A stretch of DNA of 19,520 nucleotides from Hirudo medicinalis (Eukaryota > Annelida > Clitellata > Hirudinida > Hirudinidae): positions 1 to 19,520 of the forward strand of contig MPNW01000872.1 in NCBI GenBank assembly GCA_011800805.1, written 5' to 3'. Position numbers and translations under genes: made by a program. Within the stretch, counting starts at the first letter, position 1. Every line of letters starts with the position of its first letter. This document shows positions 10,413 through 19,520 of the stretch, piece after piece. The notes beneath the pieces are model-generated. The model worked only from the letters and a program-made list of their open reading frames with translations. It made no database searches and was not told the origin of the DNA.

Positions 10413-10980
10413 TTTTCTCCTTTCACCATTTCTGAATATGTTAAGGCGACTGCTGTTCCTGATGTCAATTTTACCTCTTTCGTCACAATAAAGTTCGTCA
10501 TGACTTGAAAGTTTTTTGGCTTGACGCGTGTCAAATTTGTTTTAATTAGTTGGTCAATTAGGTTCAAAGGTTGTGCCCTGAGGTGACTTCTTGATCCGGA
10601 GCTTTTCGGCAGAGAGAATATTTTGTGGGATCACGGTGTTGTGGTTTCCATGACTTATGGAAAATGTTTTATTAATATTTAATGTGTTACAAATCAGCTA
10701 ATAATTTTAAAATCATTTTCCAAGTTTAAATTAAGTTCACTTTTTACCTTTATTCTATAAACAACTGAAACCGTTATATACGACCGTCGCTTATCACCTC
10801 AAAACTGTGATAGCATTTATATAAATTTAACCCGAAGTTACCAAGACATGAAGATGTATTTAAGTGCCAACTTTTAGTTTATTTTGCTCTTGTATTCATT
10901 TGCGCATGCAGAATACAAAAACAGCTCTGCTAGCTTTTGAGAGTGAGAGTCATTGAAAGGTGAAATTGACTGAAATTACA
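10413..10980. other. POLDIP2 3'UTR and intergenic DNA before MUL1
   Basis: The 3'UTR of POLDIP2 runs to its poly(A) signal near 10487. About 490 bp of A+T-rich sequence without a visible gene then follows to the MUL1 start codon. It must hold the MUL1 promoter, but no distinctive element stands out. Confidence 0.6.
10487..10492 (+). terminator. POLDIP2 poly(A) signal
   Basis: An AATAAA hexamer lies 75 nt after the POLDIP2 TGA. It is followed by a T/G-rich stretch about 20 nt on, as expected for a cleavage site. Confidence 0.65.
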
Positions 10981-12250
10981 ATGGCCATTGGAGATTATTG
11001 GGAATTGGCTCTCCTGGGCTTTGATGGACTGTTAGCCTACAGCTTCTACAAGGCATATAAACATTTTTCAACAGAAGTTAACATCATTGAGGTAAGTGGT
11101 TTGTTCCTAAAACTTTATTGTGGAAAATTTAGTTAATATAATGATACGATTTTGAAAGCCCATTTTCTTTTCATTCCCAAAAGAAAACACCAGTTTATGA
11201 AGTGGGTCCTGAATTGCATTCCACTGTGGCTCAAATGCCAGACCAATGCTTGCCTTATGTTGGCATTTATGGCATCTCTAAAATTTCTAAGGATGCCTAC
11301 TTAGAAAGTTCAAATTCTCCAATTGTTGGGTTGATCCATGAAGCCACTGTTACAGAACACAAATCAATAAGAATTCAGGGGTTTTGGTGAGTCTTATTTG
11401 AAATTATTTAAACAAATTGTATCTTAATTACTATTTCTTTTCATTGCATTTTTCTTTAAATTTGATCGGATATTTTTTCAGGAGTGAAATGACGAGGAAA
11501 ATTTCTTCTGTCGCAAGAGCTTGCAGGTTCGGCATTGTCCCTCCAGAAGCTTCTCTGCCCAACAGAGATCCAAACATTTTCATCGAGGTAAATGAGCCTC
11601 TAAAGGCCGACTATCTTCTGGACAATCTTCCAGTCATTTTTGAAAATTATAAGCCTAGCAACGAAGGTTTCGTCATGAGGAGCTTGGACGTCATATTCGG
11701 AGAGGTCATAAGAGGGTATCAATTCACAGAGAAGATGCTGCCAGAAGGAACTCCAGTTTTGGGGATGGGCAAAGTGTATTTGACATCTGGCAAACCAGAA
11801 CTATGTTTTGGACCTCCAGACTTCAATCACAACAAGTACATCCTCACCACTCTCACGAAATCGGAACTAGTCGGAAATTTGAGAAGAGAGACACGAATTG
11901 TCAAGTACATCTACTATTCATTCCTTGTCACGGGCACAGGCTTGGCAGTTTGGCTCGCTTATAAATATTTCAGACGCAACGCCTGGATTTCTGAGAGGTT
12001 ACGGGAGGCTGCTGTGTACAGGTCGTTCACCAAAGTGGATGTGGGTGTCAACCCTTCCATGAGTTTGTCATCCCCTGGTCAAATCGAGAATTCCTGCTCT
12101 GTTTGTCTAACCTTGCAGAAAAATGTCCTCCTCATGCCATGCAGACACCTGACTGTGTGTTCCGTCTGCTACGAAGCTCTGCCCTTGCCAAAGAAATGTC
12201 CGGTTTGCAGGACATTTGTGAGAGAGTGTGTCCCTATTTTTGTCACGTAG
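10981..12250 (+). CDS. MUL1: Mitochondrial E3 ubiquitin/SUMO ligase MUL1 (MAPL/MULAN/GIDE)
   Basis: Exons 10981-11091 (donor GAG|GTAAGT), 11184-11386 (donor TG|GTGAGT) and 11482-12250 (acceptor TTTTTTCAG, TAG stop) join in phase to 360 residues, close to the vertebrate protein. Residues about 6-22 form the first membrane helix. The intermembrane-space BAM/GIDE domain follows, then a second helix at about 247-268 (YSFLVTGTGLAVWLAYKYF). A C-terminal C3HC4 RING closes the protein, with Cys310, Cys313, Cys325, His327, Cys331, Cys334, Cys344 and Cys347 all present (SCSVCLTLQKN, PCRHLTVCSVC, KKCPVCR). Family role: an outer-mitochondrial-membrane E3 with a cytosolic RING that ubiquitylates mitofusin and AKT, SUMOylates DRP1, and modulates MAVS and NF-kB signalling. 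All catalytic-domain ligands are intact, so it should be active. The large third exon carries most of the BAM domain, the second helix and the RING. Confidence 0.97.
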
Positions 12251-12379
12251 GACTTTTTGTTTGTAGTAAAATTAAATCGGTGATACATATTTTTTTCGCG
12301 AATTATCTACACACACATCAGAAAGACTGGTGTTCAGAGCTGTTTATGTTTCGAACGCGTTCGTGTCATATTGTCATTC

Positions 12380-12385
12380 AATAAA
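12380..12385 (+). terminator. MUL1 poly(A) signal
   Basis: AATAAA lies 130 nt past the MUL1 stop, and only about 120 nt before the first in-frame ATG of the TRAF-like gene on the same strand. Confidence 0.7.
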
Positions 12386-12624
12386 CACCATCGCACGTGA
12401 TAAAATGGCTTTCCTAATTCATCTCATGAAAATCTCGGCATTAGCGGACAGGAAGTAATATTTTGCGTCAAGGGATCTGGAGCTGTTTGTCGGGATCAAT
12501 AGAGATGGCATGTTTATCGCGGAGACATGACGACGGCATTTTACGGAGCAGGTGGTGCGACTCCCAATGGAGTGGTGTCGTATTTAATAGCGCCTTTGTG
12601 CGGACCTGTGGAAGCATTGTTACG

Positions 12625-13926
12625 ATGGATCTCCGGAATTTGATGGAAAGCTTGGACTCCAACGATGGCTTGAGTGAGGAGGAAAAGAACGCGAAGATGG
12701 ACATGTTTGTGGCAAAGTACCAGAAGTCTCTTCAACAAAACAAGGGCAAAAAGGCAAACTTAAAATTGTGCGTAATTAGTTAGCTGAAAGATTAGTAGAA
12801 ATTCAAGATGCCTTAGTTTTGTTATAGCTAAACTCATTTGGTGTTCTTTCGAGGTCTTGCGAAACTCTGAAGGCAACCTGGCTCAACTTTCTGTGTAGTA
12901 AAGAAGAGCAGGATGCCAGACTGGATTCTTTGAACAAAATGTTCTCCAAGGTTTTAACCTCGGATGTTTGATCTAGAAAATCTTTTAAAGACAATAATGT
13001 CTTTTATCCACGCAGGTTGAGCGCAGCATCGAAAGGATTGAAAAATTCTGCGGTACTTACCAACTCTTGTGGAAGTTGAAAAATTTCGGAAAATTGATAA
13101 ATGAAGCCAGAGATGGCACCAGAACCGTTATTCAGAGCCCCGTATTTGACAGTCATAGAAATGGCTACAAGCTACAGTTGAGTCTCTGTCCGATAGGCGA
13201 AGGAAAAGGTATCCCAATAGTTAGACCTCGATATTTTAAAGCGAGTTTAGATTTGTGACTTTTGATACATTTCGTTTCCTTAAAGGCATTCAAATTTGAG
13301 TAATCACTTTCAGCTCTACACGAAGCAATGTCTCTGTTCTTTTCCATACTGAAAGGAAGCGCTGACTCGTTCCTTCGCTGGCCATTTCAATGCCCCATCA
13401 AGTTTACCTTGCTTAACCAAAAGGCATTCAAACAACGGGGACCGCGAGAAGTTCCCGAAACACCAGCGAATCATGGATCATCAGCAAGCTCTTTTGACCA
13501 AAACAGGATTGGAAGTGAATCTAAAAAAATAAAGGACAACGAGCCCAAGAGGGATTTTACGGTCTCTCTGGTCAAACAGGAAAGCCTGAAATGTGAAGAT
13601 CACACGGTAGTGTTCCACCCTAACTCTCACCCTACCAATGAGCCTTTCCTCCAACGCCCCACTGACGATAGGAATCGAAGCCTCGGTTAGCAATTAGAAA
13701 AAAAATAGCAATAGTTATATTTTATGAATTGACTGAATTGTTAGTTAACTGTTTAAATAAACTAATCACTGATAATTTTATTCGTAAATAATTTTTTTAT
13801 TAAAGCAGTTTGTTGGTTTTTAAAGGATTCCAGAAATTTGTTCTTCTTTCCGATTTGTTGGAGGGAGGGTTTGTGGAGGACGACATGATCTTCATCAGGG
13901 TGGAAGTTGATCTGTCCATGGTGTGA
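12625..13926 (+). CDS. TRAF-like MATH-domain adaptor lacking RING and zinc fingers
   Basis: Five exons close in phase: 12625-12767 (donor ATT|GTGCGT), 12854-12950, 13016-13208, 13314-13685 (donor CTCG|GTTAGC) and 13826-13926 (acceptor TTTTTAAAG, TGA stop). They give about 301 residues. An in-frame ATG at 12505 would add 40 residues and also has a purine at -3. Residues 1 to about 92 are charged helix, consistent with a TRAF-N coiled coil. The MATH/TRAF-C domain follows: LLWKLKNFGKL, FDSHRNGYKLQLSLCP, the signature SLFFSILKGSADSFLRWPF, FTLLNQ, then FLQRPTDDRNRSLG and FQKFVLLSDLL, ending DDMIFIRVEVDLSMV. About 60 lysine/serine-rich residues are inserted between the FTLLNQ strand and the F-x-RP strand. 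Family role: trimeric adaptors that bind receptor tails and E3 partners in NF-kB/JNK signalling. Without a RING it cannot ligate ubiquitin itself and may act like TRAF1. Exact orthology is unclear. Confidence 0.9.
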
Positions 13927-14462
13927 CCCGGACATGCCGACCGGTTGCTCCACACAAGTCATTCGTAAAAGTTCTGTCCATAACTTTCAAAAATATATAT
14001 ATTTTTATATATTTTACAATATTTTTGTTAAGCAAAAGTGAGTATTGAAACAAGTATTCTATCTTAAACAAATTCTAAAAAAAATCATGTCTTTGCTTCT
14101 TTGAATCTTCAGAGTTGAATGACCGAACGACCAGGCGAATAGAGTAATTTTGAGAAAATTAAAATTACAATTCAACTTTCACGAAACGAATTAATCAAAC
14201 TTCCGGAAGATTGAGAAGCTGAACGACAACTTGATTAAGCATCGTTCGATAGATGGAAGTGCTCAGTCTTCATTATGTTGTCCATTCGTCAAAAGGCAAA
14301 TAATATTATCTGCTATCAATTATAAACTTTTGTTCTTAAAATTAATTCCATGTTTTAATAATTTACGGGTAATTTTTGCGCTCTGTGTATTTGTGGTGAA
14401 AGTGAAACTAGCGAGCCGATCGTGTTAATGTGATACATCTGCACCGACCTGAACCTCCGTGG

Positions 14463-14468
14463 AATAAA
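14463..14468 (+). terminator. Poly(A) signal candidate of the TRAF-like gene
   Basis: AATAAA lies about 540 nt after the TGA at 13924-13926, with another AATAAA about 35 nt further on. No closer canonical hexamer is visible, so a long 3'UTR is implied if this is used. Confidence 0.35.
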
Positions 14469-14904
14469 ATATAATATCGTTCATAAATTTGGATCGAAAT
14501 AAAGAACGCACCCCTAATCCTGAGAGCGACCATCAGACTTCATAAAGCAGACTTTTATGTGAAATTAAGATTGTTAGTTAGGTTATTATTATAGATAGAT
14601 TCAGTAATGTATTCTATAAATAATAAATAATTTCAACGTGTTTATTAGGTCTCAGTAATTAGGTAATTGTATAATTTATAAGACAAAATGTTTTAAACAA
14701 AAAAATTTAAGAAATCCGTAGCTAAAGAAACTATTGCAAAGGAGAAAAAGATGGCAAGTCGAAACACGTTTAATGTTTGCATATAAAAACTTTCCACAAA
14801 AATTAAATTGAACGAGTTTAATCATAAAAAAAAAGATTGCCATTTACTTTGAGATTATAAATCATTAATGATAATTTAATTACAATTAACTTAATAATGC
14901 GTTC

Positions 14905-14923
14905 ACGAGTTTAATAAACTCGT
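14905..14923. repeat. Perfect 19-bp palindrome
   Basis: ACGAGTTTA, a central A, and TAAACTCGT form a perfect inverted repeat. A partial copy (ACGAGTTTAATCAT) lies about 90 bp upstream, and TATAAACTCATG follows directly. It could be a small transposon end or chance in A+T-rich DNA. Confidence 0.6.
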
Positions 14924-14939
14924 TATAAACTCATGAATA

Positions 14940-14945
14940 TTTATT
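14940..14945 (-). terminator. Poly(A) signal of the tail-anchored minus-strand gene
   Basis: A minus-strand AATAAA (TTTATT on plus) lies about 75 nt past the TGA at 15018, which supports that open frame as a genuine gene end. Confidence 0.5.
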
Positions 14946-15017
14946 CAAAACTTAGGTAGGCCGACGGCTTTCGGTCTGTAGAATGTCTCCGGTATTAAAT
15001 TGAATCGTCAAAGAATA

Positions 15018-15540
15018 TCATTTGCAAAGGAGAATCTCGACGACTGTGATGCCGATGATGACAATGACGATGACGATGACGAGCTTTTCATGATGACTTG
15101 ATGAGGATGTCGACTGCTGATTGAAGGATGACATTGCAAAGAAAATATCGCGTTCCAAGAATCTTTGACGGTTGCGAATATCCGCACAATTATAGAATAA
15201 TTCCCGGCTAAACTTGCGTGTCCACAACTTAATAGGGGTCTCCTCTTTCAGCGCATTTTCTAGCGGTGTCTGATTGTGCGCAGTATCCGTTACTCGCGCG
15301 CCACACTCCCTTAAAAGGCAGGCGAATTCTTCCAAGGAGCGGGAGAGAAGGAGGATTTTCACTTTGCACGATCTTCACGTTCTTCCTGACTGTTGTTCTT
15401 TCCATCTCCGTCTGCGGAGCGAGAGAATTGAATTTATCATTCTCAGAATTTTGCTCACTCAAGCCCTGGTCGGGAGGAACTTTTTCTACGTCCGTGGTCG
15501 GTGAGATTCCGTCTAAAGCCGCTCCATTTGAGGCTGTCAC
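15018..15540 (-). CDS. Short protein with a C-terminal membrane anchor and a weak BH3-like segment
   Basis: The 3' exon, 15328-15018, ends with TGA and has a strong polypyrimidine acceptor (TCTCCCGCTCCTTGGAAG). A phase-matched donor (GGCTTGA|GTGAGC) at 15459/15458 joins it to an upstream open frame reaching about 15540, rich in E, D, S and P. The 130-nt intron removes the frame conflict between the two blocks. No ATG is visible in the upstream block, so a 5' exon is missing. The 3' exon encodes FACLLRECGARVTD near its start, a basic/aromatic helix (LWTRKFSRELFYNC), then a serine/histidine linker and a 19-residue I/V-rich helix (LVIVIVIVIIGITVVEILL) followed by CK. That last part is the pattern of a tail-anchored protein. 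The first segment fits the hydrophobic spacing of a BH3 helix, but alanine stands where the conserved aspartate follows glycine. I do not name the gene. It is divergent from the neighbouring receptor gene. Confidence 0.45.
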
Positions 15541-15797
15541 TTCTTTCGAATCTACTTTAACTTTTAAACGTTTAATTATTGCTCACGTCTCCTACGATGA
15601 AGGGCAGTCAGAGACGTGTTTCATTCTGCAGGACTGTCTCGACGACGGATGAATCTTACGAATAAAATTTCCAACGAAATATTTTTGTCCACTACAAAAA
15701 AAACTAAATTCTCCACAATGCTAATTTCAACTTCAAAGCGATTCAAGGATGGTCTTAATAGACGCCGGTAAGAGGCGCCTGACGAAGCGGAATAGAC

Positions 15798-16890
15798 ATG
15801 GAATTCCAAGTCAAAACACGGAACAAGTCCCACGCACTTACAGTCTTCATTATTTTCAATCTCATCCTTCCGTATCACTGCTCCAGGAGGGCGGACAGCG
15901 ACGTCATACTTCCGCTAACATGCCCAGACGAGTCAGTGAGGAGGACGTTTTTGGAGGGAAATGAACAGAACCACGTCGATCGCCTCGACCCCAAAGATGG
16001 ACGTCCACAGAAGCCAGCACTCCGCAACAGCACCATCCACATCACGGTGCTCCTTCCTTCTGACCCGCTGCGACCCTTCTCCAGCGACAAACTCAGGCCT
16101 TCGTTGAGGTTGCTCAGCGAGTCCTTTTCCAGGTGGCTACCGTGCCACGCGGTAGTCCTCAGCTACAAGGACTCCAGGTGTTCTGAAGGTCACGCCATGA
16201 ACGAAGCCATCAACATGTATGTGGACGGGAGAGCCGACGCTTTTCTCGGACCGGTCTGCGACTTTGCCGTGGCACCAATAGCCAGGCAGGCTTCCTTCTG
16301 GAACGTGCCACTGGTCAGCATAGGCGCCATCGCTCACGATTTCTTTGCCAAGCGTTCAATCAGCTACTCCACCCTCACGAGGGCAGGATCAGTGAACCTG
16401 AGGGGACTGTCGGATGGAATGAGAGCCGTTATGAAGCGCTACGGCTGGAAGAGGTTGAAGCTCATCTACGAGAGGAACGGATTCGCAGAAGTTCTTCCTC
16501 CGTTTTGCCACCTGGCGGCCGAGTATATAGTCCAGGATTGGCAGTCCAGACGGAGGAGCGGTGCCCCTGCTCAAAGTCAGAAGCCAGGTCAGAGGTCAAA
16601 AGAGCTAGAGAAAGGTCAAAAGGTACAGATGAAAAGAGTGAGCGATGAAAAGAAACAACAACGCACTGAGAAAAACTTCAAACATGAGGACGGCCGAGAG
16701 GAAGAAAGAGCGGACATTCTCAACGAAGATTCCAAACTCGACGTCAACGGCAGCAGCGTCTCCAACTACACTGGCGACATCGACGACAACGACGACGACT
16801 TCATAGCGGTCGAATACTACAAGACTGTCGACATGAGCAGCCAAGAAGTTGAGGAGATACTGAGGAGGCAGATAGGGAGCGAGTTTGCAA
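15798..16890 (+). CDS. Natriuretic-peptide-receptor-like ectodomain, first coding exon (partial gene)
   Basis: From ATG 15798 the exon encodes an N-terminal signal peptide (LTVFIIFNLILPYHCS, residues about 14-29), then an ANF-receptor/periplasmic-binding-fold ligand domain from about residue 80. Key stretches are ITVLLPSD, GRADAFLGPVCDFAVAPIAR (145-163), SFWNVPLVSIGAIAHDFF, YSTLTRAGSV and RYGWKRLKLIYE. These match the ligand-binding region of natriuretic peptide receptors and receptor guanylyl cyclases. Cys116, Cys128, Cys154 and Cys237 are placed to form the family's two early disulfides. Residues about 249-336 are a Lys/Glu/Asp-rich insertion. After it the family pattern resumes at AVEYYKTVDMSSQEVEEILRR. 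The exon probably ends at CAA|GTGGGT (16890/16891, phase 1), before the TAA at 16899. No kinase-homology or cyclase exon is in the window, so a clearance-type receptor and a cyclase receptor cannot be told apart. Confidence 0.88.
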
Positions 16891-17080
16891 GTGGGTCATA
16901 ACTGCAAATCATTGATTCGACTAATTGTAAAATACACTCAATAATGTTTTAATGATATTAATATTATGCTTAAACATTAATTAATATTGATGTTATGTTA
17001 ATTAACAATAGTATCGAGGCTAAACTGAACAGCCGTCTTGTGATGTCAATGAATGTAATACCCAGTTGTTGCCCGAAGTG

Positions 17081-17182
17081 CATCATCATCATCATCATCA
17101 TCGTCGTCGTCGTCGTCGTCGTCGTCGTCATCATCGTCATCGTCATCATCTCGATCATCACCGTCGACATCATCATCACCAT
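17081..17182. repeat. (CAT/CGT)n trinucleotide microsatellite
   Basis: CAT triplets pass into CGT triplets and back to imperfect CAT, ending in CATCATCACC. The isoleucine/valine-rich and methionine/threonine-rich open frames on the two strands are repeat artefacts. Confidence 0.95.
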
Positions 17183-17298
17183 AGCAACAATTTATCAAAA
17201 TATCAATTTATCACATCTTAATCCCACCCTCAACGTCGCCAACGAAAGTAAGTAACCGAGGAATTTCCAAAGACTCGACTAAGGCTTCCAGCAGTTTC

Positions 17299-17408
17299 AC
17301 TTTGTATTTATTTGTATTTATTTATATTATGTTTGTATTTATTTGTATATATTTGCATTTGTTTGTATTTATTTATATTTATTTGTATTCGTTTATATTA
17401 TGTTTTTT
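17299..17408. repeat. TATTTGTATTTATT-type minisatellite
   Basis: About 110 nt are built from variants of TTTGTATTTA and TTTATATTA, with two near-identical halves each ending TTTATATTATGTTT. It is non-coding. Confidence 0.85.
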
Positions 17409-17517
17409 TATTATTAAAGGAAAGCAAAAAGAAAGACAATTTAGAAATTAGGACGAAGATGAAGTGTTTAGAAATCAATCCAAGTTATGAGTCAACAGAA
17501 CCATCAGTAATGGTATT

Positions 17518-17519
17518 GC

Positions 17520-17558
<39 letters not shown>

Positions 17559-17573
17559 CGTTATTATTATTAC
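17518..17573. repeat. (TTA)n microsatellite, left arm
   Basis: TTA triplets run with one TCG interruption near 17559. This is the first arm of a compound array. Confidence 0.95.
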
Positions 17574-17609
17574 TATTCTTTTCATTTTTATTATCATATT
17601 AATATTTTT

Positions 17610-17773
<164 letters not shown>

Positions 17774-17855
<82 letters not shown>
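17774..17855. repeat. (TTATCA)n to (TTA)n microsatellite, right arm
   Basis: A short TTATCA dimer block passes into about 20 TTA triplets. With the left TTA arm it flanks the TCA array on both sides. Confidence 0.95.
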
Positions 17856-17858
<3 letters not shown>

Positions 17859-18298
17859 CAAATTAAGGTTAAGGCTACTTGGTTTGTTGGTTATATTTTT
17901 AATTATTACTTAATTTGTTTAACAACGAGAGTTATTCGAACTATGATCAAGCTTCTGTCAGATGTATTATAGGGGCTGAGGGCAGTGGTATCTGGGCTTG
18001 CCTTAATACCCTCCGGCCCGGCCTTGTGGGCCTTCAATGGCATCATTTACGTTCAAGGTAATGCCCTCCATCCTGATCTCTCCAGTGTCAAAGCACGATA
18101 CGTCAACTCCTACTTTTTTTTTATGATTGTCATCGCTTCGTTGATTGATTCGTTTCGATTGACTTTTTCTGATTGGTCGGATGGCATGATTGATTGAAGA
18201 GACACGAATGAGAATCGCATAAAAAGGTGATGAATGCCTTCATTGTGTGTGCGATGATGAGGCAATAATTTGTGCTCGGATGAGTAGTTTGTTGGTGG

Positions 18299-18326
18299 CG
18301 ATGATGATGATGATGATGAGGATGAT
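18299..18326. repeat. Short (GAT)n microsatellite
   Basis: About eight GAT-type triplets, one of them GAG, lie in non-coding DNA. Confidence 0.9.
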
Positions 18327-18390
18327 TTTTCATACAAAAACCTTTTATAGAATTTATGCATCACTAGCCATGATCGCTCACCACCAAATC

Positions 18391-18440
18391 GTCGTCGTCA
18401 TCGTCATCGTCCTCCTCCTCCTCCTCCTCCTCCTCCTCCC

Positions 18441-18474
<34 letters not shown>

Positions 18475-18488
18475 GCCGTCGTCGTCGA
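18391..18488. repeat. Compound (GTC)(ATC)(CTC)(ATC) microsatellite
   Basis: GTC/ATC triplets lead into about nine CTC triplets, then about ten ATC triplets, closing with CGTCGTCGTCGAG. Each block differs from the next by one base per triplet, so it probably grew from one ancestral trinucleotide. Confidence 0.95.
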
Positions 18489-18935
18489 GTCATCATCCCC
18501 AGCATGTAAATTCCTCATTCTCCTGTCTCCATACCTCTCCGCTGATGAATGGGAGTGGCGGAGTATTGGGTCGTTGGCGGCTCGTGGTGGACACCTCCCT
18601 TCCATCAAACGTTAAACTAACCCCATAACTCAGACCTCACCCGCGGTCACCACCATGGATACTACTCGACTACCCACTCTCCTACCCCCAACCCATCCCT
18701 ACCCGACCTCCGAGAATATCCGATAACCCAGACTTTTGACACGTGTCGAGCGCGGGAAAAACACACCTTGAGTGCATCGTCTGCTGATGGAATGTTTGGA
18801 ATTTGTAGTTGCTTGATGTAATTAATTTGAGTGATAATTAAAGATTTCATTTATTCTCCTTTATTCTTCTTTTTCTGTGCTTTTTATGAAATATTTAAAA
18901 TCAGATTTAATGTTTGACATGTAATAAATGTAATT

Positions 18936-19075
18936 TTAAATTATTTATAATTAAAATTATTATTAATCAATACAATTATATAATACAATTATATGATACA
19001 ATTTTAATTTATAATATAATTTTATAATATATTGTAATTGTAATTAATATTAATTATATATAATTATTTTTGAAT
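18936..19075. repeat. A+T-only low-complexity DNA with ATACAATTATAT copies
   Basis: About 140 nt are almost free of G and C. They include three close copies of a TACAATTATAT-like word (18971, 18984 and 18997, the last diverged) and several TTATAATATA inversions. Nothing coding is seen. Confidence 0.75.
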
Positions 19076-19408
19076 ATATTCTTCATTTAATATTTATAAA
19101 TTATTAATTACATTAACAAATTTGAAAAGCTCCCTAATAACTGTAAGGGTATACACAACATACAACATGCAGAACACAAACAGATACAATAAACAACCAA
19201 CATTCACTGGAGCATACACGTGAGTCTGTCTGCTTCTATGTTTGCAAGGACCCTTGCTTGTCTGCCTACCTGTGTTCGCTTGCATGCTCTTCAGCAACCT
19301 GTTAACTTTTTTTTGCGTCACGGTTCGGTGCTCGCATCCTCCTTTCTCTTAATGGAAGACTCTGGTCTTGAAGTGTACCTAGCCATGTATAACGGAGTCT
19401 GTGCTGGC

Positions 19409-19409
19409 A

Positions 19410-19501
<92 letters not shown>

Positions 19502-19520
19502 GATGATGAAGATGATGACG
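19409..19520. repeat. Long (GAT)n microsatellite running off the window
   Basis: About 35 GAT triplets are nearly perfect until AGATGATGAAGATGATGACG at the end. The right boundary lies outside the window. Confidence 0.97.

Larger units (their letters stand above)
13927..15017. other. TRAF-like 3'UTR and A+T-rich intergenic DNA
   Basis: After the TRAF-like stop there is no further gene on the plus strand. AATAAA signals at 14463 and near 14500 could end its message. The remainder is A+T-rich, includes the 19-bp palindrome at 14905, and ends in the 3'UTR of the minus-strand gene, whose AATAAA is at 14945-14940. Open frames of 60-70 codons here have no recognisable content. Confidence 0.55.

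Noticed and set aside
12103..12384. Second plus-strand frame overlapping the MUL1 RING region
   Set aside because: It is an out-of-frame shadow. The RING cysteines and histidine are all in the other frame.
13328..13690. TRAF-like protein ending at the TAG at 13688
   Set aside because: That stop lies just past a phase-correct donor, and the family's missing final strands are encoded at 13826-13926. The truncated form is an unspliced reading.
15875..16844. Minus-strand open frames across the receptor exon
   Set aside because: They are antisense shadows of the receptor coding exon, which has clear family motifs on the plus strand.
16970..17255. Isoleucine/valine-rich 'membrane' frame on plus and Met/Thr-rich frame on minus
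   Set aside because: Both are translations of a CAT/CGT microsatellite without gene context.
18603..18780. C-rich island with an open minus-strand frame
   Set aside because: It has no recognisable protein or RNA feature. It may be part of an unknown repeat, but only one copy is visible here.

Overview
This window is A+T-rich nuclear DNA from an invertebrate animal. The evidence is multi-exon genes with GT..AG introns (many about 85-500 nt), AATAAA poly(A) signals, and animal-specific families: a natriuretic-peptide-receptor ectodomain, a TRAF/MATH protein, MUL1 and POLDIP2. Very abundant (ATC/GAT)n and (ATT)n microsatellites and small introns would suit a lophotrochozoan such as an annelid. 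That placement is inference only. There are no rRNA, tRNA, CRISPR or prokaryotic features.

Layout. 1-2047: no convincing gene; one hAT-like transposon end and a 22-bp tandem repeat. 2048-7246, minus strand, read from right to left: a small coiled-coil gene (exons 7246-6430); a poorly resolved helical-repeat-like coding segment (6312-5391) with an in-frame TGA; a three-exon gene with an internally duplicated module (5007-3559); and an apolipoprotein-L-like gene (3431-2048). 7704-13926, plus strand: three well-supported genes in series, POLDIP2 (11 exons), MUL1 (3 exons) and a TRAF-like MATH gene without RING or zinc fingers (5 exons). 15540-15018, minus strand: a short gene ending in a C-terminal membrane anchor. 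15798 onward, plus strand: the first coding exon of a natriuretic-peptide-receptor-like protein. Its remaining exons are not visible before the window ends. 16891-19520 is probably its first long intron and is dominated by trinucleotide microsatellites.

Functional themes. POLDIP2 carries a mitochondrial-type presequence. MUL1 is a mitochondrial outer-membrane E3 ligase that its family links to NF-kB, MAVS and apoptosis signalling. A TRAF-like adaptor lies immediately downstream, and the tail-anchored protein has a weak BH3-like segment. This is suggestive neighbourhood only; clustering does not prove a shared pathway.

Exon models were built by eye from frame continuity, splice-site consensus and family recognition. 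For POLDIP2, MUL1, the TRAF-like gene and the duplicated-module gene every intron phase closes exactly. For the ApoL-like, helical-repeat and tail-anchored genes the 5' end is unresolved.
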